This document shows, piece after piece, positions 26,337 through 33,117 of a DNA stretch of 33,117 nucleotides. The translations under genes were made by a program, and so were the position numbers. The notes beneath the pieces were generated by a model. The model saw only the letters and a list, made by a program, of their open reading frames with translations, did not search any database and was not told the DNA's origin. Every line of letters starts with the position of its first letter. Position 1 is the first letter of the stretch. Origin of the DNA: Bacteroidaceae bacterium (GTDB lineage: Bacteria > Bacteroidota > Bacteroidia > Bacteroidales > Bacteroidaceae); assembly GCA_900769465.1 (NCBI GenBank), contig CAAGGT010000023.1, forward strand, positions 1 to 33,117. Reading direction: 5' to 3'.

Positions 26337-27279
26337 ATTGAAGAGTATAGACAGGCACCGCTGGGGTATAATATACTTCCCGATGATTGGCGCTTTCAGG
26401 CCTATGAGACGCTGGAAAGAGATCTGCGAATACCTTGCCGAAAAGGAGGTTTCTTATGACTTTTTTTGTGCCGGTGCAGCTGCCGATGTGGAGTCCCAGG
26501 CACTGAAATATGCCAACGATGGTTATTGTACAATAGTTGTAGTTGGCGGTGATGGTGCCTTGCAGGATGCCCTGAACGGAATTATGGCATCGGAAAGGGC
26601 AGGCGAGGTGGCTCTTGGAATTATTCCAAATGGTATTGCGAATGATTTTGCCTCGTATTGGGGATTGTCGTTCAGCGATTATAGAATGGCAATAGACAGT
26701 GTCATTGCCGGGCGTGTGCGCAAGGTAGATGTGGGCTGTTGTTGCTACAATGCCGATGGCGTTAAGATCAAACGTTTCTTCCTGAATGTGCTTAATATCG
26801 GTATGTCGGCAAACATTGTCGAGCTGGCCAACAGGAAAAGGACTCTGTTCGCAAAGATAGTGTATAGGGTGGGAGCCTTGATCTATCTGCTGTTCCGCCG
26901 ACAGAATTTCGATATGAGGTTCAAACTCAACAATCAGCTTGTGGACAAGAGGTTCATTATGCTGTGTATAGGTAACTCGACAGGCTATGGAATGACGCCG
27001 AGTGCAGTCCCGTATAACGGATGGCTCGATGTCTCTGCGATAAAAATGTCGCCATTCCTGGGGGTACTCAAAGGATTGCAGATGGTGCTGCGGCGCAGAA
27101 TCCTGAACTTCAATCTTGTGGAGCCTTACAGGACATCCTTGATAGAGATTGAGTCGGTGGGCGGTGCCGGCTTGGGAATTGACGGCCGTCCTTTTGCACC
27201 AACCTTTCCTATGACGGTGAGTGTCGAGGCCGAGAAACTGAATTTAATAATACCTACAAAAATAAAAAAACGGTTATGA
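26329..27279 (+). CDS. Diacylglycerol kinase-like lipid kinase
   Basis: Member of the DagK/YegS/sphingosine-kinase superfamily, which phosphorylates a lipid hydroxyl with ATP. The 316-residue length fits. The nucleotide-binding GGDGALQDALNG is near residue 74, and GIIPNGIANDFA near 103 matches the conserved GTxND-type substrate motif with Ile-Ala for the usual Thr. The C-terminal sandwich has GLGIDGRPF. The lipid substrate cannot be told from sequence. It overlaps miaA by 8 nt and kdsA by 4 nt (ATGA), so it is part of one operon. Pairing with kdsA hints at an envelope role but does not prove it. Confidence 0.9.
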   Translation: MGELKSIDRHRWGIIYFPMIGAFRPMRRWKEICEYLAEKEVSYDFFCAGAAADVESQALKYANDGYCTIVVVGGDGALQDALNGIMASERAGEVALGIIPNGIANDFASYWGLSFSDYRMAIDSVIAGRVRKVDVGCCCYNADGVKIKRFFLNVLNIGMSANIVELANRKRTLFAKIVYRVGALIYLLFRRQNFDMRFKLNNQLVDKRFIMLCIGNSTGYGMTPSAVPYNGWLDVSAIKMSPFLGVLKGLQMVLRRRILNFNLVEPYRTSLIEIESVGGAGLGIDGRPFAPTFPMTVSVEAEKLNLIIPTKIKKRL

Positions 27280-28079
27280 CTATTAGAGAACTGACATCTA
27301 CCGACAATTTTTTTCTGCTTGCCGGCCCGTGTGTCATAGAGGGTGAGGACATGGCAATGCGAATTGCTGAACGCGTTGTGGCGTTGACTTCGGAAAGGAA
27401 TATCCCTTATGTTTTCAAGGGTTCCTATCGCAAGGCAAACCGTTCGCGCCTCGACTCCTTTACTGGCATTGGTGACGAGAATGCCTTGCGTGTGCTGCGC
27501 AGGGTGCGCGAGACCTTCAATATCCCCGTAGTTACTGATATCCATTCGGCACAAGAAGCCGAAATGGCTGCAGAATATGTCGATATCCTGCAGATTCCTG
27601 CGTTTCTGTGCCGTCAGACCGACCTGCTCACGGCTGCGGCAAAGACCGGCCGTATCGTCAATATCAAGAAGGGACAGTTCCTTTCGCCCGAGGCTATGAA
27701 ATTTGCTGCCGAAAAGGTTGTCTCAGAGGGCGGTGCGGGGAATGTGATGCTTACCGAGCGTGGTACCACATTCGGTTACCAAGACCTTGTCGTTGATTTT
27801 CGCGGTATTCCACAGATGAGGAAATTCGGTTACCCGGTGGTGATGGACATCACCCATTCATTGCAACAGCCGAACCAGACAGCCGGTGTTACAGGCGGCA
27901 TGCCTGAGATGATTGAGACCATTGCAAAGGCTGCCATTGCAGTGGGTGCCGATGGCCTGTTCATTGAAACGCACGAAAACCCCTCTGTGGCAAAGAGCGA
28001 CGGAGCAAATATGCTGCGTCTTGATCTGCTCGAAGGGCTGCTCGACAAACTGATAAGGGTGCGCGAAGCTGTGAAATGA
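27276..28079 (+). CDS. kdsA: 3-deoxy-8-phosphooctulonate synthase
   Basis: Condenses phosphoenolpyruvate with arabinose 5-phosphate to KDO 8-phosphate, a committed step toward the lipopolysaccharide inner core. 267 residues, a single TIM barrel. Motifs seen: LAGPCVIEGEDMAMRIAE near 15, FKGSYRKANRSRLDSFTG near 47 (PEP and phosphate binding), QIPAFLCRQTDLL near 108, NIKKGQFLSPEAM near 128, and DITHSLQQPN near 190. It starts inside the ATGA overlap with the upstream lipid-kinase gene and is followed by a strong T-tract terminator. Confidence 0.98.
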   Translation: MTIRELTSTDNFFLLAGPCVIEGEDMAMRIAERVVALTSERNIPYVFKGSYRKANRSRLDSFTGIGDENALRVLRRVRETFNIPVVTDIHSAQEAEMAAEYVDILQIPAFLCRQTDLLTAAAKTGRIVNIKKGQFLSPEAMKFAAEKVVSEGGAGNVMLTERGTTFGYQDLVVDFRGIPQMRKFGYPVVMDITHSLQQPNQTAGVTGGMPEMIETIAKAAIAVGADGLFIETHENPSVAKSDGANMLRLDLLEGLLDKLIRVREAVK

Positions 28080-28104
28080 AAAGTTCTCCCAGTAAATGAA
28101 AAAT

Positions 28105-28136
28105 CTCCGTAAGATGTGCTTGCGGAGTTTTTTTTT
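28105..28136 (+). terminator. Intrinsic terminator after kdsA
   Basis: CTCCGTAAG (28105-28113) pairs with CTTGCGGAG (28119-28127), with one G-U, around ATGTG, followed directly by nine Ts. Confidence 0.92.
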
Positions 28137-28241
28137 GTTGCGCCGGAGTGCAGTTCTTTACGGTATTGCAACCAGTTGTCTGTCACTTTTGCGTGCCTTT
28201 TTGCATTTTTTTGTGTTTTTTATTAAAAATCGTACTTTCTG

Positions 28242-28273
28242 CTTGTAACTGAATATTATAATCCTTATATTTG
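28242..28273 (+). promoter_or_regulatory. Promoter for the glycogen operon
   Basis: CTTG at 28242-28245, a 20-nt spacer, and TATATTTG at 28266-28273 (perfect -7). The start codon is 43 nt downstream. Confidence 0.65.
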
Positions 28274-28316
28274 GGGTTGTGATAAAAACTTAGTATAACC
28301 ATATAAATAGTACGAG

Positions 28317-30269
28317 ATGAGTTATTTGCGATTCGAAAAAACGCTGATGACGAACTTGGAGGAGTCGTTGCAGAAGGAGATTTTGAGAACAAACCGCTCG
28401 GGTGCATACCATTGCTCGACAATTGTCGATTGCAATACCCGCAAGTACCACGGATTGTTGGTTGTTCCCATTCCTGAACTTGACGACGAAAACCACGTGC
28501 TGCTGTCGTCGCTCGATGAAACTGTCGTTCTGCATGGTGCCGAGTTCAACTTGGGCCTGCACAAGTACAATGCCGACAATTTCGCTCCACGAGGCAACAA
28601 GTATATCCGTGAGTTCGCCTGGGAACGCGTTCCCACCACTATCTACAACGTAGGTGGAGTATGGCTTAAGAAAGAGAAAGCCTTTGTACATCACGAGAAC
28701 AGAATCCTTATTCGTTACACCCTGCTCAAGGCAAATACTGCCGTTACACTGCGTCTGCGCCCCTTCTGTGCGTTCCGTAGTGTGCGTGAGTATACTCACG
28801 AGAACAATATTGCCGACCGTAGCTACAAGGAGGTTGAGAACGGTATAAGCATGCGTATGTATGCCGATTACCCGAACCTCTATATGCAGCTCAACAAGAA
28901 GAATGAGTTCGTGTACCAGCCCGACTGGTATCGTGGAATAGAGTATGTGAAGGAGCTTGAGCGCGGTTACGACTTCAATGAAGACCTGTATGTTCCGGGT
29001 TATTTTGAACTCAAAATGAAGGCGGGCGAGAGCATTGTCTTCTCGGGTGGTGTGTCTCCAATGACATCACGTACAATGAAGGCGGCATTTGAACACGAAG
29101 AGGCTATCCGTGATCCGCGCGATAACTTTATGCACTGTATGCAGTGTGCTGCAAACCAGTTCTTCAACGTACAGGGCGAGCATACTTACATCCTTGCCGG
29201 TTACCCCTGGTTCAAGTGTCGCGCACGCGATATGTTCGTGTCGCTTCCGGGCCTTACTTTGTCACAGGGACACGTTGATGAGTTCGAGAGGGTTATGAAG
29301 ACTGCAACCATCGCCATCAATGACTTTATAAATGGCAAGGTGAGTGACTGCAAGATATATGAGATGGAACACCCCGATGTACTCCTGTGGTGCGTTTGGG
29401 CATTGCAGCAATATGCAAAGGAGTGCAGCATTGAGGCTTGCCGTGACAAGTATGGCGATTTGCTGATGCGTATATTCGACTATATACGCAACAACAGGCA
29501 CAGCAACTTGCGTGTGGCACAGAACGGTCTGCTTGCAACCAACGGCCGCGACAAGGCTGTCACCTGGATGAACTCAACGGCCAACGGCCGTCCTGTGGTT
29601 CAGCGCACAGGTTATGTCGTGGAGATAAATGCTCTGTGGTACAATGCCTTGAAATTCTTTGAGGAGATGGCTGTGCTTATGGGTAATGCCGAGGTGCAGA
29701 ATTCGCTTGTGCGCCTGATTGCACTCTCGGGCAAGGCTTTTGGTGATGTATTCATCAATGAACACGGTTACCTCTATGACTATGTCGATGGTGACTATGT
29801 TGACTGGAGCGTGCGCCCCAATATGATATTCGCTGTGGCGCTCGACCACTCTCCGCTTGACTCAAAGCAGAAGAAGAGAGTACTCGATACCGTAACAAAG
29901 GAGCTTCTCACTCCACGCGGATTGCGCTCACTCTCGCCAAAGAGCGTGGGCTACAACCCCAACTATGTAGGTCCGCAGATACAGCGTGACTATGCCTACC
30001 ATCAGGGTACGGCTTGGCCATGGCTTGGCGGTTTCTACTATGAGGCATACCTGAAGATATACAAGTTGAGCGGTGTATCGTTCGTTCAGCGCCAGATGGT
30101 AGGTTTCGAGGATGAGATTGTCCAGCACTGTATCGGTTCAATGCCCGAGGTGTTCGATGGCAACCCGCCATTCAAAGGACGCGGTGCCGTAGCTTTTGCC
30201 ATGAACGTGGCGGCAATCCTCAGGACAAGTCAGATACTAAAACAGTACGAATCTAAAATGGAGGGATAA
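28317..30269 (+). CDS. GH133 glycogen debranching enzyme-like protein
   Basis: Member of the amylo-alpha-1,6-glucosidase family (GDE, GH133), expected to trim alpha-1,6 branch stubs of glycogen in the cytoplasm; 650 residues, no signal peptide. The N-terminal domain (about 1-270) has the typical SGAYHCSTIVDCNTRKYHGL. The catalytic (alpha/alpha)6 barrel from about 290 carries AGYPWFKCRARDMFVSLPGL, VEINALWYNAL and YHQGTAWPWLGGFYYEAYL. At 416-419 it reads TWMN, where eukaryotic and many bacterial homologues have TWMD with a proposed catalytic Asp; this may be a subfamily feature. First gene of a tight operon: a GT4 glycogen-synthase-like gene starts 5 nt after its stop. Activity should not be assumed. 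Confidence 0.92.
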   Translation: MSYLRFEKTLMTNLEESLQKEILRTNRSGAYHCSTIVDCNTRKYHGLLVVPIPELDDENHVLLSSLDETVVLHGAEFNLGLHKYNADNFAPRGNKYIREFAWERVPTTIYNVGGVWLKKEKAFVHHENRILIRYTLLKANTAVTLRLRPFCAFRSVREYTHENNIADRSYKEVENGISMRMYADYPNLYMQLNKKNEFVYQPDWYRGIEYVKELERGYDFNEDLYVPGYFELKMKAGESIVFSGGVSPMTSRTMKAAFEHEEAIRDPRDNFMHCMQCAANQFFNVQGEHTYILAGYPWFKCRARDMFVSLPGLTLSQGHVDEFERVMKTATIAINDFINGKVSDCKIYEMEHPDVLLWCVWALQQYAKECSIEACRDKYGDLLMRIFDYIRNNRHSNLRVAQNGLLATNGRDKAVTWMNSTANGRPVVQRTGYVVEINALWYNALKFFEEMAVLMGNAEVQNSLVRLIALSGKAFGDVFINEHGYLYDYVDGDYVDWSVRPNMIFAVALDHSPLDSKQKKRVLDTVTKELLTPRGLRSLSPKSVGYNPNYVGPQIQRDYAYHQGTAWPWLGGFYYEAYLKIYKLSGVSFVQRQMVGFEDEIVQHCIGSMPEVFDGNPPFKGRGAVAFAMNVAAILRTSQILKQYESKMEG

Positions 30270-30274
30270 TATAT

Positions 30275-31537
30275 ATGAAAGTATTAATGTTCGGTTGGGA
30301 GTTTCCCCCTCATATTTCGGGTGGACTCGGTACGGCAAGTTATGGACTTACAAAGGGATTCGTCCAGCAGGGCGATGTCGAGATTAAGTTCTGTATCCCC
30401 AAACCATATGGTGACGAAGACAACAGCTTCCTCAGGATTGTGGCAATGAATTCAGTGCCCATCGTGTGGAAGGATGTGAACCGCGATTACGTGGATGCCC
30501 GCATTGGTAAAGTGATGACTCCCGAGGAGTATTATCGTTACAGGGAGCATATCTACAGCGATTTCAGCTATATGCACACCAACGACTTGGGCTGTATGGA
30601 GTTCGCCGGCGGTTATCCCGATAACCTTCACGACGAGATCAACAACTATTCAATCATTGCAGGCGTTGTAGCGCGTACAGAGGATTTCGATATCATCCAC
30701 TCGCACGACTGGCTTACATACCCTGCCGGTATACACGCAAAGCAGGTATCAGGCAAAAAACTGGTGATACACGTACACGCTACCGATTTTGACCGTAGCC
30801 GTGGTAACGTGAACCCCACAGTCTATGCAATAGAGAAGAACGGTATGGACAATGCCGACCATATCTTCTGTGTGAGTGAGCTTACACGCCAGACTGTCAT
30901 ACACAAGTATCATCAGCACCCCAGCAAGGTGTCTACATTGCATAATGCCGTTACTCCTTTGGAGCAGGAAATTCTTGACATCGTGCCCAAGAAGATTCCT
31001 AACGAGAAGGTTGTGACATTCCTCGGCCGTATTACAATGCAGAAGGGTCCCGAGTATTTTGTGGAGGCTGCTGCACAGGTACTCAAGAAGACAAAGAACA
31101 TACGTTTCTGCATGGCCGGTAGCGGTGACATGATGAACGATATGATTCGTCTTGTGGCTCAGCGTGGTATCTCTGACAGGTTCCACTTCCCCGGCTTTAT
31201 GCGCGGACGCCAGGTATATGAGTGCCTTAAGGCGAGTGACGTGTATATCATGCCTTCGGTAAGTGAACCGTTCGGTATCTCGCCACTTGAGGCTATGCAG
31301 TGCGATGTTCCCACAATCATCTCTAAACAGTCGGGATGTGCCGAGATTCTTGATAAGTGTATCAAGACAGACTATTGGGACATAAATGCTATGGCCGATG
31401 CCATCTATTCAATATGCAACAACGAGTCGCTCTATGAGTATCTGAAGGTAGAGGGCCGCAAGGAGGTTGACAGCATCACTTGGGAAGATGTGGCATTGAA
31501 GCTGCGAAGAATGTATGAAAAAGTTTTGGGTTGGTAA
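30275..31537 (+). CDS. GT4 glycosyltransferase, glycogen synthase-like
   Basis: GT-B fold transferase of 420 residues, probably making alpha-1,4-glucan from a nucleotide sugar. The N-terminus VLMFGWEFPPHISGGLGTAS is the glycogen-synthase-type phosphate-binding loop. IIHSHDWLT near 147 and HVHATDFDRSRGN near 167 are acceptor-side motifs. The C-terminal domain has LGRITMQKGPEYFVEAA and the E-x7-E motif in SEPFGISPLEAM. Placement between GH133 and GH57 genes, 5 nt after the first and 22 nt before the second, supports a glycogen role. GT4 members have varied donors, so UDP- versus ADP-glucose is not decided. Confidence 0.9.
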   Translation: MKVLMFGWEFPPHISGGLGTASYGLTKGFVQQGDVEIKFCIPKPYGDEDNSFLRIVAMNSVPIVWKDVNRDYVDARIGKVMTPEEYYRYREHIYSDFSYMHTNDLGCMEFAGGYPDNLHDEINNYSIIAGVVARTEDFDIIHSHDWLTYPAGIHAKQVSGKKLVIHVHATDFDRSRGNVNPTVYAIEKNGMDNADHIFCVSELTRQTVIHKYHQHPSKVSTLHNAVTPLEQEILDIVPKKIPNEKVVTFLGRITMQKGPEYFVEAAAQVLKKTKNIRFCMAGSGDMMNDMIRLVAQRGISDRFHFPGFMRGRQVYECLKASDVYIMPSVSEPFGISPLEAMQCDVPTIISKQSGCAEILDKCIKTDYWDINAMADAIYSICNNESLYEYLKVEGRKEVDSITWEDVALKLRRMYEKVLGW

Positions 31538-31559
31538 TAATTAAAATCAAGGAAATAAT

Positions 31560-32945
31560 ATGAAAACAATTTGTTTCTATTTCGAGTTGCATCAGATCAG
31601 ACAGTTGAAACGTTATCGTTTCTTCGATATAGGTAGTGACCATTACTACTATGATGACTACGCTAACGAGAGTATGACAATGGAGCTTGCCGAGAAGTCT
31701 TATGTTCCGGCGTTGCAGACTATGCTTGAGATGATACGCGAGAGCAATGGCGCCTTCAAGGTGGCATTCTCTGTGTCGGGTGTCGGTCTTGAGATGCTTG
31801 AGCTGTATGCACCACAGGTTATTGAACTGTTGCACGAAATCAACAAGACCGGTTGTTGTGAGTTCCTCTGCGAACCATATTCGCACGGTCTCTCTTCTTT
31901 GGCATCCAAAGAGGTGTTTATGGAGGAGGTAATGCGTCAGAACCGCAAGATCAAGGAACTCTTTGGCAAGAAGCCTAAGGTGCTACGCAATTCAGGTCTC
32001 ATCTATTCGGACGAGATTGGTGAGATGGCTTCGCAAATGGGTTTCAAAGGTATGCTTTCCGAGGGTGCAAAGCACATTCTTGCATGGAAGAGCCCCCATT
32101 TTGTATACAACTGCGCATTGGCATCCAACCTGAAGTTGTTGCTCCGCGACTATAAGTTGTCAGACGATATCTCACTCCGTTTCTCTAACCCGGAGTGGAG
32201 CGAGTATCCATTGTTTGCCGAGACATATATCGACTGGATTTCACAGTTCCCCGAGGAGGAGAAGGTAATCAATATCTTCATGAACCTTTCAGCCATCGGT
32301 ATGGCACAGCCTCTGGATTCACACATCCTTGATTTCCTCAAGGCGTTGCCGGCTTGTGCGGCAGAGAAGGGTATAACATTCTCTACACCATCTGAGGTTA
32401 TTGACAATCACAAGTCTGTAGGTCCACTCGAGGTGCCTTATCCACTCTCTTGGATGGACGAGGAGCGCGATGCAAGTTCTTGGTTGGGTAACACCTTGCA
32501 GCGCGAGGCGTTCAGCAAGCTCTACAGCGTTGCAGAGCGTATCATGCTCACCGATGACAAGAAACTGAAGCAGGATTTCGATTATCTGCAGGCAGCAGAG
32601 AATCTGCGCTTTATGACCACAAAGCAGAATGGTATCATCACAGAGCGTTGCATCTACGAATCGCCATATGATGCGTTTACAAACTATATGAACATATTGG
32701 GCGATTTCCTAGCTCGTGTGCGTGCCCAGTATCCCGATATGGATAACGAGGAGCTTGGCGCTATGCAGCAGGTGATTGAAAACCAGGAGGTAGAGATTGT
32801 ACAGTTGGAGGCCGAGGTAGAGCAGCTCAAGACAAAGCTTGCTACCAAGGAGAAGAAGGCTGCCAAAAAGGCTGCAGCCGAGGAGGCTCCTGTTGCCGAG
32901 GAGAAACCAAAGAGAAAGTGCGTTAGAAAGCCAAAGGCTGAATAA
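31560..32945 (+). CDS. GH57 alpha-amylase-like protein, probably inactive
   Basis: Family GH57 homologue, 461 residues, cytoplasmic, last gene of the glycogen operon. The fold is recognisable: LHQIRQLKRYRF near residue 10, CEFLCEPYSHGLSSL near 100, LRNSGLIYSDEIGEM near 143 and FMNLSAIGMAQ near 240. Active members read RNTELIY and FMDYETFGEH in the last two places. Here the nucleophile Glu is Gly146 and the acid/base Asp is Asn242, so both catalytic groups are missing. GH57 alpha-amylase-like proteins lacking catalytic residues are known from Bacteroidota. The C-terminus adds a coiled coil (about 398-430), then a Lys/Ala/Glu-rich disordered tail ending in a basic patch. A glucan-binding or scaffold role is inferred. 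Confidence 0.9.
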   Translation: MKTICFYFELHQIRQLKRYRFFDIGSDHYYYDDYANESMTMELAEKSYVPALQTMLEMIRESNGAFKVAFSVSGVGLEMLELYAPQVIELLHEINKTGCCEFLCEPYSHGLSSLASKEVFMEEVMRQNRKIKELFGKKPKVLRNSGLIYSDEIGEMASQMGFKGMLSEGAKHILAWKSPHFVYNCALASNLKLLLRDYKLSDDISLRFSNPEWSEYPLFAETYIDWISQFPEEEKVINIFMNLSAIGMAQPLDSHILDFLKALPACAAEKGITFSTPSEVIDNHKSVGPLEVPYPLSWMDEERDASSWLGNTLQREAFSKLYSVAERIMLTDDKKLKQDFDYLQAAENLRFMTTKQNGIITERCIYESPYDAFTNYMNILGDFLARVRAQYPDMDNEELGAMQQVIENQEVEIVQLEAEVEQLKTKLATKEKKAAKKAAAEEAPVAEEKPKRKCVRKPKAE

Positions 32946-32957
32946 TAGGCATTATCG

Positions 32958-33005
32958 ATAAAATAGAGCCGTCGGCAAGGTGACTTGCCGACGGCTCTAT
33001 TTTAT
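32958..33005 (+). terminator. Intrinsic terminator after the glycogen operon
   Basis: Perfect 22-bp stem (32958-32979 with 32984-33005) with loop GTGA; the 3' arm ends in CTATTTTATT. Confidence 0.92.
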
Positions 33006-33017
33006 TCTCCCGGTGAG

Positions 33018-33117
33018 TTGTCGGTAAATTCATATTGAGAACCTGTATATATGTCAAAAGCCGCTTTAAAGCGGCTTTTGACATATATACAGGTTCTCAA
33101 TATGAATTTACCGACAA
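33018..33117. repeat. Perfect 100-bp palindrome at the window end
   Basis: Bases 33018-33067 are the exact reverse complement of 33068-33117, with no loop; the centre reads CCGCTTTAAAGCGG. The right arm runs exactly to the last base. A fold-back at a contig end is the simplest reading; the 12-bp AAAAGCCGCTTT core could be a real terminator arm. Confidence 0.95.

Overview
The window looks like a contig from a gut-type member of the Bacteroidales (Bacteroidota). The evidence is: several promoters of the Bacteroidota form TTTG-N19/20-TAnnTTTG with little Shine-Dalgarno signal; an enlarged SecA of about 1,100 residues; secreted glycosidases ending in Por/T9SS-like C-terminal tails; a TonB receptor/PnuT/thiamine pyrophosphokinase operon under a TPP riboswitch; and a GH133-GT4-GH57 glycogen cluster. 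The T9SS-like tails lean towards Prevotellaceae or a close relative, but the genus cannot be fixed from this sequence. Both window ends lie in repeats: a 110-bp tandem duplication on the left and a perfect 100-bp palindrome on the right. This suggests the edges are assembly break points.

Layout, left to right. (1) 1-3929, minus strand: secA followed by a small acidic conserved hypothetical gene, whose 3' end is caught in the duplication. (2) 4249-7769, plus: a lipoprotein GH110 alpha-1,3-galactosidase whose stop codon overlaps the start of an RluA-type pseudouridine synthase with a long N-terminal extension. (3) 7843-12834, plus: a giant secreted protein combining a GH123-type beta-N-acetylgalactosaminidase with a GH33 sialidase and lectin-like modules. 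(4) 12925-16800, minus: the thiamine salvage operon (TPP riboswitch, TonB receptor, PnuT-type transporter, thiamine pyrophosphokinase). (5) 16951-20023, plus: a CaCA-family antiporter, then groES-groEL. (6) 20187-21063, minus: tRNA-Arg(TCT) and a Crp/Fnr regulator. (7) 21313-25119, plus: a multidomain GH85 endo-beta-N-acetylglucosaminidase with a T9SS-type tail. (8) 25404-28079, plus: the overlapping trio miaA, a diacylglycerol-kinase-like lipid kinase and kdsA. (9) 28317-32945, plus: a glycogen cluster of GH133 debranching enzyme, GT4 glycogen-synthase-like transferase and a GH57 alpha-amylase-like protein.

Two themes stand out. First, three secreted or lipid-anchored enzymes aimed at host glycans lie in one 21-kb stretch among housekeeping genes, with no SusC/SusD pair: GH110 (terminal alpha-1,3-Gal as in blood group B), GH123+GH33 (terminal beta-GalNAc plus sialic acid) and GH85 (N-glycan chitobiose core). 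The GH123-GH33 fusion is the best candidate for something undescribed, because its two activities match the branched epitope GalNAc-beta-1,4-(Neu5Ac-alpha-2,3)-Gal found in Sd(a)/Cad antigens and GM2. Second, the GH57 protein of the glycogen cluster appears to lack both catalytic acids (Gly146 and Asn242 where active enzymes have Glu and Asp), so it is probably a conserved pseudoenzyme.

No insertion sequence, integrase, CRISPR array, rRNA or toxin-antitoxin pair was seen.
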